A stretch of 64,000 nt of DNA from Drosophila miranda. Lineage: Eukaryota; Arthropoda; Insecta; Diptera; Drosophilidae. The position numbers were made by a program, and so were the translations under genes. The first letter of the stretch is position 1. The number at the start of each line of letters is the position of its first letter. A model generated the notes under the pieces. The model saw only the letters and a program-made list of their open reading frames with translations, was not told where the DNA came from and made no database searches. The stretch covers positions 14,490,001 through 14,554,000 of the forward strand of contig NC_046676.1 in assembly GCF_003369915.1 (NCBI RefSeq), read 5' to 3'. Positions 30,651-43,315 of this stretch are shown piece by piece.

Positions 30651-31014
30651 ACGCCCTAAGGTCAAGAGATTGTGGATTTGCGCCCAATGTCGGGAGGAAA
30701 TTGAGAGAGCTGTAGCGGCTCCGCAATGGTCTAAGGCGGGTCAGCCCGTCACTGCGAACCAGAGCCTCGCGGCAGTCCCGTAGGAAACTCAAGAACATAT
30801 TTTCCTTTGCTGTCTGGTCCAGTGACAAACAAAACAAAGACTTCGCTCGCTTCTCGTTTCTCTCTTAAAATCCAGAGCAAACTCGTTATCAATAGACCTT
30901 AACTAAATAGGTTTTTTTGAATGATCGTTGACCGAAATTGATTAATAATGAGTTCTATAAAAATAGTATTGGATATATGAAAAGCTTTAGATTGAATTTA
31001 GTCGTCGTGGCTTC

Positions 31015-31722
31015 ATGTACGTTATGTGTTCTACTCCCAATGTTTTGGTGTACCTCCTGGTCATGTCCTATTTTGTCGTTAAGGTAAGTGTAAAGTGTAA
31101 AATATTTGAACAACCAATTACCAACACCTCAAAGATCGCTTGTCGAGTGGAGTTTACGAACATAAAGTGCAATTCTGAGGACAAGGAATTCTCCGATTTT
31201 GAATATTGTTATCTGAAATCTGTGAACCGGAGCTACAAATATCTATCGCTGAAAGTCAATCTGTTTCAAGTTCCCGTTACCAAATTCTCGGTATGTATGT
31301 AAAGGTGAGCTGAGCGCATTTTGTTGTAATTTTTTTGCATTTCAGACCAAATTTGGACTGTACAAGCGATTCAGTGGATATAAACCTTTCCTTTACAATT
31401 TCACTGTGAATGGCTGCAATTTCCTTAAACGTCCAAGATCCTTCCCCGTCGTAAGATATTTTTATGAGATCTTCAAAGATTATTCAAATATGAATCATTC
31501 ATGTCCCTACGATGTAAGTAAAGAGATGATTCTTTGATGATGTAAATATTTTTGTATATTCTATAGCATGATCTACTAGTGGATAAGCTTTCCATCGAGT
31601 GGATCAATAACCGATTCTCAAAAACACTGACCTTTCCCGAGGGCGATTACATGTTCGAGTTGCACTTTCTGGCCTACGGCATCAACCGTGCGGTGGTTAA
31701 TGTATATTTCACCCTTTCGTGA
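31015..31722 (+). CDS. DUF1091 (MD-2-like fold) secreted protein, copy B
   Basis: Exons 31015-31083, 31135-31290, 31346-31513 and 31567-31722 encode 182 residues, the same length and structure as copy A. Signal peptide and exon 2 are almost unchanged (3 base differences in 156 by eye for exon 2). Exons 3 and 4 differ at about 24 of 168 and 18 of 156 bases, mostly replacements: FTVNGCNFLKRPRSFPVVRY instead of LTVDACQFLKHQKTFPIVSY, and SIEWINNRF instead of TIEHVNNRF. All Cys are kept and no stop or frameshift is present, so it is probably functional. The 51-base first intron is open in frame. The TATA box has one changed base. AATAAA lies near 31774. Confidence 0.85.
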
Positions 31723-31810
31723 ATGCTCCTTTTTTAAGAATGAAAGAAGTTTATTCAAAATGCATTATGATCAATAAATGTTCTTATTTTTTGTCCAAAC
31801 AAAATTCATT

Positions 31811-32030
31811 TGTTACGGAATTCTTTCATCTCTTTATATTGTCTCTATCAATCTTTCGTACTCGGCTTAGCAGCGGCCCCTAGCAGCTCTAAAGCGCTCG
31901 GGCTATCCTGCTCTCTCGCTCGCGTCTATGCTTGCTACATAGGGCCCGGCAACTGTGAATTATATACAAACTCTGGACTTTTATTAAATTCAAAACTCGC
32001 AACAGTTATTAAAAACGCTTAATAGCTTCA
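31811..32030 (+). mobile_element. Candidate solo LTR inserted in duplication unit B
   Basis: This stretch is absent from the matching place in unit A (between AAATC and GTAGCATTTCTA near 29950-29980). It begins TGTTACGGAATTC and ends CTTCA or CTTCACA, the TG...CA form of an LTR. A clear target-site duplication is not visible, and the family is unknown. Confidence 0.45.
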
Positions 32031-32325
32031 CAGTAGAATTTCTAATATGTTTAGAATGTTAATGGATAATGGCAAGAGGATATTTATTTTCCGGTTTCAG
32101 CAAAATGGTATTAAAGCTATGATTAAGCCGTTGATCAGTAGACCACGACTAAATGTTATTATAATTCTATTGGAATATTTTGTCAAATATAACAGTCACG
32201 TGTGGAGCTGGCGGGGATTGTGCTCATAGTCTACAGCTTGTTTGGTATATGTAATTTTGTTCAATTCCATTTTATCCTATTCTTATAGAATATATATATA
32301 ATTCAATGTGAGGAAATATGTTACG

Positions 32326-32896
32326 GCATTTTGAGTATCGGGTATAAAAACGGATTTACATTTCTAATTTTTATTATTTAAATTGTATTCTTAAATATGA
32401 AGAAAATTCAATTTCGGGGGTGGCTCGCTCTCTGCTGCATTTGGCCACCGCAGAAAACCACCTGTATATTTCACCTAATATCAATGCATATTTTCATTAT
32501 ATTTAAGAATTTAAATGTAAATTAGTTTTTTTTTTGTTAAAAGGAGTCTACCAATATAATTTTTTACCATAAACAGTCACCCTGCTCTGCTGTAAAGTCC
32601 CATTCAATGTCGGAATTTAGTTGGTACGGGATTTTTATTTAATATTGTTTATACTTATTTTCAAATCCCTCACAGCATCTCTCGATTTTTTTTTTGATTC
32701 AACAATTTTCATGTATAGAGGAAAAACTTTCGTACAAAGGTGAAAAAGTTCAACCGTATTTGTTTGAGATCTATACAAATTGACCGAAACATGTCGCAAA
32801 TTAGAAATTTACTCATGTTTGTGCTCTCAATTTTTGGGTATTTTCTGTGAACTCTCTTTTCTAAGCGCTAGCTAAAAGTTTCGTTGGCTTTTAATT
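32326..32896. other. End of duplication unit B and AT-rich flank
   Basis: The CTGCTGTAAAGTCCCATTCA block at 32588 matches 30478 in unit A; similarity ends near 32700. Sequence after that is unique. No gene is supported. Confidence 0.5.
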
Positions 32897-33085
32897 ATGG
32901 AGAAAAGTTTGTTGTGGCTAGAAAATGACGGTAACTTGCAAGAACTTCAGGGTCCAGTCCACTATGAATGGACAGAAGAGAATGCAGAGTGCAAGTATTG
33001 GCAGCAAAGGGGCTGGCATAAACTCAGGTGGAAACGATTTTTAATTTCAGATAAACTGGCTGTTGACTATCCAATGGAGCAGTGA
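32897..33085 (+). CDS. Small ORF, 62 aa, unrecognised
   Basis: An ATG-started frame (MEKSLLWLENDGNLQELQGP, then VHYEWTEENAECKYWQQRG) ends VDYPMEQ. It is rich in Trp, Glu and Lys, which is more protein-like than neighbouring chance frames. It has no signal peptide or known motif. It could be a small orphan gene, an exon of a longer gene or chance. Confidence 0.3.
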   Translation: MEKSLLWLENDGNLQELQGPVHYEWTEENAECKYWQQRGWHKLRWKRFLISDKLAVDYPMEQ

Positions 33086-36000
33086 TAAATGCATTTCCAT
33101 TCCACCGGCGAGGGTGTAGGCGGGGGCGTTGTCGCCGTCGCCGTCGCCGTCGAGGCGAAGGCGAAGGCGCCATTTTTCAAATTTATTCAAACCGACAAAA
33201 CGTCACACCAATTGGGATATTCACGGAATAGCCCGCAGTGACCAGTAGTCGATTTAAATTCAAATTTAAATATTTTGGAGCACAAAAGCTCGGGGCAGCA
33301 CCTGAAGCCATACCACCGACACCTGGCGATTAATTAAAATAACTGTTTATCAACACAAATTAATCATGCTGGAACATGCACCAAGCTCGTGTTACCTCCA
33401 AACAAAATGGCGTGCGGCCACGTTCCGGTCACGTTGGACGCGCTGTTCCCCAGCGGCGGCTAAGCGGGAAGACCAATCTTTTTCTTTCGCAGTGTGTGTT
33501 CCGCCAAACGTTGAGTTTATGGTTATTGTTTTTTACAGTTCATGAGCTTCGGTGCTTCTGGATATTTGATATGATTTCAGAGAAATTTCGTTTTTAAGAA
33601 CACCTTTTACAATCTCATCGCGGCGACCCAAAACAGTGGCCGGCAGCGTTAATTTTATCTCAAAACTTTAATGCGCGCGTGTGTGAGCAATTAGGAAAAG
33701 GGATGCGTGTATTTTCGGCCTATAGCGAGGGAGAGTAACTTACGATTGCGAGTACATTTGGTGGAACTTTTAAGCGTCTGCACAGGCACTGATTGGACCT
33801 GGAGGGGCCTGTGCTCCACTACGTAATACACACACTCCTCACATATTCTCTATTCTGAGCATTCCATCACGATGGAGCCATTAGCTGCATGGGGAATAGA
33901 ACTCAATGGACGTTGACGCGCGTGTCTTGCCATCTGCATGCTAAATAAGCCAGCCCCAACAACCGAGAGCAACACCAGGCGACAGTTGCAGCAAGAGCAA
34001 TAGCAACAGCAACAAATGGGTTGTAATTGTCAGCTGAACGGACATGTGAAGGGGGAGTGCCAGAGATGGGAACGATGTGCATTGAGCCACAATTTGAGGC
34101 AGTGGCGCGTGTCGCAGGAGACGTAAATAAAGTTAAACGTCAGACCAAGGCATACGAAAGAACGCAAGAAAAAAATATACGAATGTGTGGGCGAATTGTA
34201 GTGGACGTGTGGCGGAACAGGAACTAAATACCAGGAAAACCATGCAAATTGGCATTAGAAAAACATTTGAGGGGGAAATAATCGCCTTTTGCCATGTGTT
34301 TCGATTGGGAATACGAGTTGGATGATGCTGGAAGAAGACGAGCCACTGCAAATTCAAACACGCTAATGCCTGACACGACTTTGATTGGTCAGACTGTGAT
34401 TTATGTCTGGGTACACCTATAAATTGGATTTCGTTTCGATTCTGGGGCCTGGGCAATGGCATAATGTTGTCACATGGCCACAAAGTTGCTATCAGCATAG
34501 CTGCCAGGAAAAGTGCCTGCATGACACTCGGGATCAGGCCCATCTGAGGAGTGTGTCATCAATTGACAGCTCGGCTCACTGCTCACCTGTCCGTCTCTCC
34601 CTGTATGTGTTTTTCCTAACGGGACTCATAATTAGCAGCGCCTGAGCTCATCCCGTTCCGTATCTATCTATCTTTCGGAGCGTGACAATTGACCAGGTCG
34701 CGATTTATGGCTCCTGCGCCGGCACGGTAAAGAGTTTAGCTGGCAATGGGGAGTCCTTAAACCAATTTGATTCAACCTCTTCAATCGCCATGTTGCCAAT
34801 GCAGCAACAATGTAAGAAAATAAATTGAGCACCGCGATTGCCGGCAATCGTCTTTTAACTCGTCTGCGCCAAATTCAATTATTTCTTCCGGCTATTGCCG
34901 CCAACAGCCACTAGCGGTAGTAATGATATACATATAAAGTGAATGGCATGGCTGCGAGGACTGGAGCTGAGGTAAAAGCAAACCTGAAATTGCATTTAGG
35001 CAGACTGTCGCCAACTGTGAACGCATTTTATACAGCCATTGAGCAAAGGACCAGCAAAGGACCCCCACCTGCAGAGCTGGTCAGGGTGCGCAAGAGGTGT
35101 TGCATATCCTAGTACAAGTATGTACATACACAAGCACTAGATTAATGTTAGGACTGTGCCAGAGATTGTCGAGGAAATGGAATGGAATAAATGCGGGCAT
35201 TAAATGCGGTTTCTTGGACTGACGCAACCCCCAAGGTACTTTCATAGCCAATAAATATTCATAGAAATACCCGTACTTGATTCGTTTTGAACTATGAATA
35301 TGAACTCTCAAAAAACCGAACTGGTCGTTGCAAGAGTGCATCAAAGTGGTTCAAAAGTCTTTATTGTTCAAAGTCCCAGATATCTCTGGAAGAAAGGGCT
35401 GTATTAAGTGCTTCTCTGGCGGATTTTAATATATTAATTTGTGAATACGAGAGCCAGCGAGGAACATTTTAGTAACCTTAAATGCACAACGGGAGCTGCA
35501 GCTTGGCCAAGTCTAGTCTCACATATGTATCTCTGGAAGCAACCTTAGGGCTGTGTTAGTTTTTTTTGGACACCCTGGCAGACGAAAGTTCACAGCATGC
35601 ATCGACTTATGCTGCAATAAAAGACCAGACCAGACCAGACCAGGCCAGGCCAGGCCACAGCAGAACAGAGCAGACGAGGCCAGGGCCCATCCCTCAGGAG
35701 TCTGCTGGCAGCTGGATCAGCTGTGAGGGATGTACATACATAATGGAAATCCCTGATTCGTGTTTCTATTCTGACCAGAAGCAAGGACCATGCAGCGCGT
35801 TAGCTTCTTTCGTTGCCTTTTTGGGCAACAATTGAAAAACTTGCAAACTGTTTTCCAAATGGCATCCACTCAGACGGCCATGGCGTAGGCGCCTGCGCCG
35901 ATTCGAGTGGAACGTATTGGGCGATGGCTTGGCCTCTTAAGCGCTGTTCTTGTCTCGGCGCCTCAGTGCGATTTCGGTTCTCAAACCGGACGCTTCTGTC

Positions 36001-39000
36001 GGCTCCCTCAGCAGTGAACTGGGATAAATATCGACGAATCTTGTCGGCTACAATCCAATTCAATCCCAACGGTCTTCTGAATAATTGAAGCAACGCGTGC
36101 TGAACATTATTGTAGAGTGAACTCGATGCAAATTGATTGCTCATACGACGCGTTGGCTGCACAAAGAGCAGGAAAATAGAAATTGTTGCATGCTTCTAGG
36201 CGGCGCATTGTTGATTGATATTTTCTGTTACTGTGTGTGTGTGTGATTGAAATTCTTTTTGACTAAAGCCCGCGCGTGAATCGCTTTCTATTTCTATGCA
36301 ATCGAAAAATCTCCTTTTATGCATAAATGCTCCAAATCTCGCTAATTGCTCAATGGGCTCGGCTCGGCCCGAATCTGGATCTGGATCTGGCTTTTGTGAT
36401 TCGCATACGGTAAGTGTGTAGAAGGGGAACAATGAACAAACAGGCGATGATCATCGCTAAGTGGCCACATGAATCGAACAGATACCGTGCGACCGTTTTC
36501 ATAGTTGTCGCAGTTGACTTTTAAGCGGCGCCACATCTTTATTGCCAGGAAACTGGCAGCTGATTGGCAGACTCCACCTGCCACTCCACTCCACTCACCG
36601 TACAGTTTATTCAAGAGAAATCACTAAGCAATTTGTGGGGAATCCTTTTCAGACTTCCCCGGCTTCCTTTCTTCGGCTGTCATTGTGCAAGTCTGTTTAA
36701 TTTCACAATTCATTTCATGTCAATCGAATTGTCCCTGGCTGTGGCTGTGGCTGAGGCTTCCTCTGACAAGTGTCGCTATCTTCGGCACACAAAAGGCACC
36801 AGAGAAAAGAACTGGAACGCTCGCTGTCAAGACGCTGGAATTTGATGTATTAACCGTTGCGCTTGTCTGCACTAACTTCAGACTTGGCTTGAAGCCTGAA
36901 ATCGACCATAAAACTGTGGAATGTGGACGAGCCGCATTAAATTCGCCTATTTGGCTGCCGATAAACCTAATAGTAAACATCTCCTTTTGTTGACTCTATC
37001 TGTGGGATTAGGTTGTCTCCTACACGAAGCTTAACAGCTTGGGACTTGGACTAAAGGGAGGACTTGGGAGGAGAAATACTTAAAGCATTCCACACCTTCA
37101 TCAGCAACCTAAAATGAAATGATTTTGGCAAGGGAATGAAATTATAGGAATGCCATAAACGTGGCTATCTAGCCCATTCAATCGATAAAGAAACGGCATT
37201 GAAAGATGATTTAAAAATTACATTTTAAAAAGGCTTCGCTTCTTGTTGTCAAAGTTTTGCGGAATTTCCTTTGCATCATGATTCACGCCTTGTGATTGAT
37301 TTAGCTCAGAAAGAACGTGATATATTTTTGCTCAAGCTTATCCTTTCGATAAGGGTTCAATCCGTAGCCGACAAATACTTATGCAAATACATCCAACTCT
37401 GACCAGCTCGGGTCCTCAGATTTTCCTCCCTGAAACGTGGAGTGTGAACAATTTTGATCATGTGTCGATTAACAATAATCATCTTCAACAAATTGCCTGG
37501 CACACCGGACAAGTGAAATATGAGTGTATGTTAATTTATTACTCAGCTACCACTTCGAGAGGGACACTTACGAATGGAATGCTTGAATGGACCGCACACC
37601 ATGGCGTATACTTAGTCGGTTTCCACGTATACAGCCTATACCGTCTGGCAGCGCCTGCTGCTGCTACTCCAATATGGAATATTCATATCTGGTGATAAAC
37701 ATACATCCAAACATAATCCATTGTGAAGTACTAGCAGTGGCAGTGCTTCAAACAAGTTGCTTACCTAACAAAAAGCAAATGGCAGGCTACGAAGAGGAGA
37801 CTGTTGGGATACGACGATGGTGAGTGGGAAAAACTTCTCGTGCCCTGATTTGCTCCTTGGGAAAGTTCGCGGCGCAACGCCTACTTTTTTTCTGGCGGCT
37901 TTTGGCCGGCTTTACTTTTGCTGACTGCTATTTTATGTTGGCCATTAAAGGAAATTGAATATAATTTTGTTTGCTAAGCTCTTCCATAAACTCCCAAAGG
38001 CCAAGTGGCTTGAGCTTCTGTTCTGGTGTTGCTGCATGAATTTCCACGCGGCCCCGGCCCCGCCCTCTCCATTTTCGGTGAGGTTTTTCATATTTTATCA
38101 AGTTCAGGGGCGAAAAAAAGGTCGATGGTTAAAGGTTCTAATAGGGATTGACGTTGCTGGGCTGCAGTCGGATTTGGCCCGCTGGCCAGTGCACAAAAGT
38201 GATTGAGAAATTGTACACGCAGTGGCAGATATTGGAGCTTAACCTTAGCTCCAGCAACCCCTTGTTGGCTGAGATGACGAAAGAGTGTCCGGAGAGACAG
38301 AGGGCGAACATTCACACCCCTCCGTTCGCTTTTCGTGGTCGATCTTTGGGCCATCTCTAGACCATCCTGGGCAGTGTGACAGCCAGTCTACGAGTATATG
38401 AAATTGTTTGTGCTGGCTCGACTCCAGTCAATATTGCGGCCATTTGGCCAGAGAAAGCCAGAGCCTGGCCAAGTAAGTCCCAGCTTGTGCCATCTTGGAC
38501 CACTTGCTCACCGATTTCATTATTTATTCAAGTTCGTAAAAGCAAACTTGCATATTGCCACTTCCCTCCCCACCTTTCGGGGAGGGGAATCACCAAATAA
38601 TAAATTGTTTCTGCGGTTGTTTCCCCCCATCTCCATCTCCAGGCCTATTCCTTTGTTTGTTTGCTCTCAGTCCTTGAGATAGGCCAACCCCACCCATAGC
38701 CACACGCCCGTCTCCTTCTGCTGTTTGTTTATCCTTGGGCCTTCCGCATTTGCCTCTGCCATTCAAAGAGTTATCCTTGCAGATTTGCAATCGGATGGAA
38801 AAACATTGTTTTCATTTAATTTAAATGTTGATGTATCGTTCTGGAACAGAAGCGGTGGCTGGCTCGTTTGTAAGGGTATTTGTCGGGGCATCTTATAATT
38901 TGTTGAACTTTTATTAGATAGCTTATACATTCTGACTACTATTGAGAAATTTCGATAGGCCTTCAAGCGAACAATATGCGAACATCTCTGGTAAGTCTCG

Positions 39001-40000
39001 TCTGAAAAACAATGATAGAGTGCCTGTTAATTTAGCAATCGTTAAGAAAACCTTCTCATTTTCTGACATTGATACCTGGAATATATATATTTTGGCTTTG
39101 GCTCTTGAGTAGTATTCCCCGGTGACTTCCCTGTGCTGTCAAGCTGCGCTGGATTTTTTGGCATGCCTGAGAGATAAAAATAGAGGTAGAAAGAAGGAGC
39201 GGCTTAAGTAAATGATTCTTTTGATTTCCGTTGCCAGGTGTCTGCGTCTATATTTCATCCGATGTGCACCCGCCATCAATCAATTTCTCAGATAATTCAC
39301 CCGCACCCGCACCCGGACATCGCATCGCCTCGCTGTTATTCGATGGCAGAAAGCCATCTAAATGTGGTTGTCAACGGGGTCAGTGGCATGCCCTCGCTTA
39401 AACAAATAAATTGTGGTATATTTTTTCAAGGGAAAACAAAAAAACAGCTCACATAATTAGGACAGACCCCAGTTTGTATTGACATTTCCGAGCGGATGAA
39501 CAAAAAAGAAGCTGAAGTAAGAGGAAAAAAAACGATGTTCTGTCTACCCGCACCCGATGATGGATTGTGTGTTGATAGACGAAAATTTAACTGCTGAAAG
39601 AGGGACACTTACCTGAACCCGAGGGCCGTCCTCACAATACAATGATGTGGTTGGAAGAGGTCTAGGGAGCTATGGGTTCACAGAGCATTACTTATACGAC
39701 ATGGGGACATGGAGAGAACATTGCGGTTAGATCTTATAGGCACTTCCGGCTTGATACACGCATGAATGTTAATGTTGATTGTTCCCAACTTTTTGACTCG
39801 TGACGGCTGTAAGGGCCCCACCAGCCAGGCGGTGTAATGTCCTAGAAATTATGCCAAAGACCCCCCCGAAGGGCTCCTGAAATATTTTGCTTGTTGCCTG
39901 TCTATAACCAGGCCAAAGAACCGGGGCACACAGATCCGTCTCTTTGGCTGTCTGGCTCTGGGCTGTGCAGCAGAATTTTCATAGCAGTTTACGAGCAGAA
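33086..40000. other. Gene-poor interval with simple repeats, part 1
   Basis: No coding region is recognised. GCCGTC/GGCGAA short inverted triplet runs lie at 33140-33172. A CAGAC/CAGGC pentamer tract lies at 35622-35660, continuing less regularly to 35690. A short GGATCT run is near 36372. Many frames of 60-140 codons have no motif. The interval could be intergenic control DNA or part of a long intron of a gene reaching outside the window. Confidence 0.4.
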
Positions 40001-43000
40001 TTTACGAAAGATAAATTTGCACCGAACTCCACTTGACTTGGAAGTTGGGCCATTTAGATAGAAGGAGATTTGAGGCGGCATGTGGCAAACTTTGAAGTAG
40101 TTCCCATCTCAAAAGGGTTACTGGGCCAATCCAGAGCTGTGCCAGAGCCGCTGGCCATTTGCTTAAAATCAAATTAAGTAAACGAAAACCAGTATCTGAA
40201 TGTCAGCCCAGGGCCAACACGCTTATGTCAGTAATTTGAAATCAGTAATTTGACTTGCGACTCCCAATTATCGCCCTGCCTCGAGTTAAAGTTTTCCTGG
40301 GCTGTTGCTGTTGCTGACTTATTGCGCTTCCAAGACACCCAACTACACGTGTTCATGAACTTCAGCTAGTATGTGTGGCTAGTAACTGTGGGTTCGTTCG
40401 GTTCCCTTCCGTGCGCCTGACATCTGCGGCTTTCACAATTTTTCCGTGCCTTCATCGTCGTTGTTGCGTTGACGACATCCGGAGACATTTCTTTTCACTG
40501 CGTCTGCTCTGCCTTTCACAGGCATTTCACTCGTCTCCGCCGCACCAGATGGCACGTCAAAGCGGCACTGGCACTCACACTGGCACTGTGGGCGCATTGC
40601 ATTTTAAAAGTAAATATACACATTCATACGTACATATGTTTGCTTTCAATTATATAGAGCCATAAATTTAATTAAATTCTCTTCTCATTCTTATTTCTGG
40701 TGCATCTGATTTTGTTCTTTAAATGGTGCCTTTAAGGTGGTTAAGAACTACCTATCCACAGGCCCTTTCTCCCAAAGGTATGTAAAAACAAATGACCAAT
40801 TTGTACAGTCGTCTAATGGAAATCGGCAGGCTTCCCATCCCATCTGTAGGTATTGTATTCCTGGGATATGAGCTGAGTGTGGCGTGCCAGTTGGTGGTAT
40901 ATTTTGACCCATAGTGCAGAATGGGATGACAGTCAACCATTGTGATGTCAGTTTTTGCAACGCTTGGCTGCCCCTGTCCCTGTCCCTGTTCCGCCTTCTA
41001 CCCCCACAGCCTTCGGGTATCCTAATGTCTATTTGGTTTCTTGGCACGACATGCCTTACGTCTTCTGATGAAAAACTTATCATAAAACTTTGGTAAAACT
41101 GCAAAGTTGTCAAGGTTTTTGTCATTTGCCTGTCTCTCCCTTCTGTATCTCTCTTCGAGCAGGGGTTGGCCAAAATAAATAATTATAAATAACTTAAAAG
41201 CAGGAAAATGGCAAACAACAAGCCGAAAAATCCAGCAAAAACAAATAAATAAATTCAAACCAATCCGAAGCAGAAAGTTGCTGCCCGTCAAAGTATGCAA
41301 TGAAGAACACGCGATTACCGACCGCCTCCTTATGGCCTCCGATATCCGATATCCGATATGATGTTTAATTTTGTATGCTTTAATTGGCACTATAAACAGC
41401 TAATAAAATCGGCAGTTCACGGAGAAAGACATTCCACTTCAAATGGCCAATCGATGTCTGAAGAGCCATGGCCACTCCAAGCAGCAATAAAAACAGTTCG
41501 AATATACATATATATAGTACATACATGTGCATATGTACCCGAGAATATCTATCCATATACATATATACGTATGGAGGTATAGTACTTGCTCATTGTATGT
41601 CGTATTATTTGTTTGCTTTCGCTGGTGCTGCCATTGACAGACTGCCATAAATATGAAACACACACAAAACGGCAGGCCAAAAACTATGTACATACAAACA
41701 CACTCGAATACGAGGGGTACCGAAGGAATACATGAGTTGACATCACATCCAGGCTTCGAATCGTCGACTCGACCATCGACATAACAAACTGTTCAGGTAC
41801 ACGATACAGTCTGTCCCTCGTCAAGGCAACGTTTGATGGAATGTCTGTCTCTCCAACGTCTCCCCGGCTCATAACTTTTCCGCTTCGATTCATAGCGAGT
41901 GATGGCTTCAACTTGTTGTCCCATGAAATACTGATATAATTAATTAGCCATCATTAAGAACAAAAATTGAGCTGAAGTTTGAGCTTCGCTTTTACATCAA
42001 TTAAAAAACCATAATACTTATAGCTATATATATTGAATGCAGTATTTACAGCTCTATACATACCGAAACAAAACGTTTAAATTTAAAAATTTACATTTCG
42101 ATTTAAGAATACATGTATACCCCCTGCCAATAATGTGTATTTGATCATCATACAAATTTCATATCTGAAATAAATATTTTTAATTTCGATTAAATTTATT
42201 TCCTAAAAATTCAATATATTATATTTATATTAAAGTTTTTTTAATAGCTACATTTATTTTTGAATCAAAGTGAATTTTGTTTCATATCCCATGCTTTTAT
42301 TTTAAAAAAGAAATATTTTATTTTAATATTGTTGTGCTTTTTTTTACTATGCCACTTTTCTCTGAGTGTAGCAGTGGCCACGTGTGTGCTTCCCACCTTT
42401 TTATTTTTATTTTATTATTCCCCAATTTATATGTAAATGTTTGACAATTGCAGAGCGATTAGAGTTAGCTAAGACTCGCTTAAGTTGGCTTCCAGAACAA
42501 TTCAAGGTGGCATTTAGGCACCCATTTCCGTGCTAGATACAGGTTCGGGGAATTCGGGGCATTCGGTTCACATTTGTGGGCTGTAAACTTTGGCTGTAAA
42601 TTTTTACAACCTTCAGTCTGAGGCGAGAAGGATCTGCGGCTGCCACTTGCCACCTGCCCCAGGATGCATCCCGTGGCAGACATTCGGCGAGTGGCTCAAA
42701 AAAAAATCCACCTAAATGCCATTCATGCTAAATTGCGGGCCATCTGTTCGGACAGCAGAAGAATGCGGTCTAATTTATTTAAATAATTTAAAATTTAGGC
42801 GACCCCGCGCCCCAAGAATAAACAAAACGAAATAATAGCAGCTGTGTCTAGTCAAGTCATTGCCTTAAGATAAGAACAGGGCCCTCCAGACAAAGGGACC
42901 CGGGGCCAACAAAAGGCCAAAAGTTAATGTGTGCCTAAGTAGCAGCCACATGGACGACCCCTGGCACGGCTCCCACCCGTTGAGGGGAAGCCGCAGGCGT

Positions 43001-43024
43001 CCAAATGGCCCACATCCGCCAAGT

Positions 43025-43063
43025 GCCGACTACCGACTACCGACTGCCGACTGCCGACTGCCG
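43025..43063. repeat. 7-bp tandem repeat (CCGACTR)
   Basis: Six consecutive units of CCGACTA or CCGACTG with a block switch from A-type to G-type units. Confidence 0.9.
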
Positions 43064-43276
43064 GATCCTATCTCCTGTCGTCTCCTGCCTGGGTCCGGCC
43101 CTGTGCCGACCCTGTCCCATTCCGTCACTTCCCGGATCGGTTGCTTTGTCTGCGGCCACTGTGTTGATTACTTTGGGGAAATGTGCGTTAAAGGTAAACG
43201 GTGTGTACCTGTGCTGTCATTTTCTGTTTGCCTCGACGTCTGATTTATATTCCCGTCCGGCCCGAGAGGCTTGCTC

Positions 43277-43315
43277 GGGCTCTGGGTCTGGCTCTGGCTC
43301 TGGCTCTGGCTCTGT
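43277..43315. repeat. 6-bp tandem repeat (TCTGGC)
   Basis: About six units of GGCTCT/TCTGGC, one with GGG instead of GGC. Confidence 0.9.

Larger units (their letters stand above)
28600..32700. repeat. Tandem segmental duplication, two units of about 1.9-2.1 kb
   Basis: Unit A (about 28600-30600) and unit B (about 30600-32700) are collinear. In order they carry a zinc-finger gene fragment, a LINE 3' remnant, a DUF1091 gene and a shared 3' stretch (GTCTACAGCTTGTTTGGTA, AATGTGAGGAAATATGTTACGGCA, GCTGTAAAGTCCCATTCAATGTC). Gene starts are 1,868 bp apart. Downstream landmarks are about 2,110 bp apart because unit B has an extra insertion near 31811-32030. Flanks have diverged more than the genes. 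Confidence 0.8.

Noticed and set aside
32047-32229. 60-codon frame in duplication unit B
   Set aside because: The matching sequence in unit A has frameshifts and a stop, so no coding constraint is visible.
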